Source: Alistipes sp.
Lineage (GTDB): Bacteria > Bacteroidota > Bacteroidia > Bacteroidales > Rikenellaceae
DNA: 6,011 nt
Assembly (NCBI GenBank): GCA_017391185.1
Contig: JAFOZN010000047.1
Coordinates: forward strand, 1-6,011
Reading direction: 5' to 3'
This document shows positions 5,905 to 6,011 of the stretch, one piece after another. Made by a program: the position numbers and the translations under genes. How positions within the stretch are numbered: the stretch's first letter is position 1; the number at the start of each line of letters is the position of its first letter. The notes under the pieces were generated by a model, which had not been told where the DNA came from, ran no database searches, and was given only the letters and a program-made list of their open reading frames with translations.

Positions 5905-6011
5905 GAAGTTTTAAGGTTCATTTAGGTTAGTAGTTTTAGGTTGGTAGAGGCAATCGGAAGGTTGTAACCGTTTAACGACAAAGTTTCTGTGGCTTGTCGG
6001 GTTACTAAGAC
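5905..6011 (+). other. 5' leader of an unseen downstream gene
   Basis: At least 100 nt of transcript follow the predicted start without a credible start codon before the window ends. It contains a stem taa-cgacaa-g (5973-5983) with c-ttgtcg-gg-tta (5993-6004), with small bulges, so the leader may be structured. I do not recognise a known RNA family, and the gene it serves is outside the window. Confidence 0.4.

Overview
The window looks like a Bacteroidetes chromosome, most likely order Bacteroidales. Three things point there: promoters of the TTTG / TAnnTTTG type, AT-rich start regions without a clear Shine-Dalgarno sequence, and surface lipoproteins paired with a TonB-dependent receptor. 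The genus cannot be fixed from the sequence. All genes lie on the + strand.

Layout: positions 1-51 hold the end of a pyrimidine heptad repeat and a 13-bp AT-rich hairpin. A Bacteroidetes promoter (69-99) drives a cobalamin riboswitch (about 106-272), followed by a candidate expression platform (262-358) and a long leader. Three genes follow: a PKD/Ig-like surface lipoprotein with a C-terminal domain of unknown function (494-2179), a BtuG-type beta-propeller lipoprotein (2291-3361), and a BtuB-type TonB-dependent receptor (3379-5406). The 605 bases after btuB carry no credible gene. They hold a GA heptad array, a decayed-looking intergenic element with 11-bp inverted ends, a likely terminator, the same heptad array in inverted orientation, a dyad, and a strong promoter whose transcript leaves the window at the right edge.

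How it works together: this is a corrinoid (vitamin B12) scavenging operon. The riboswitch should switch it off when cobalamin is plentiful. BtuG should catch cobalamin at the cell surface and pass it to BtuB, which imports it across the outer membrane using TonB energy. The first gene is the least understood member. It is co-regulated and predicted to be lipid-anchored, and it may be an additional surface binding or accessory factor. No periplasmic or inner-membrane B12 transporter (BtuF/BtuC/BtuD) is present in the window.

The most unusual non-coding feature is a 7-bp GARARAK-type minisatellite that occurs in every larger intergenic gap, in both orientations. It creates a 24-bp perfect direct repeat and a 21-bp perfect inverted repeat around the btuG-btuB pair.
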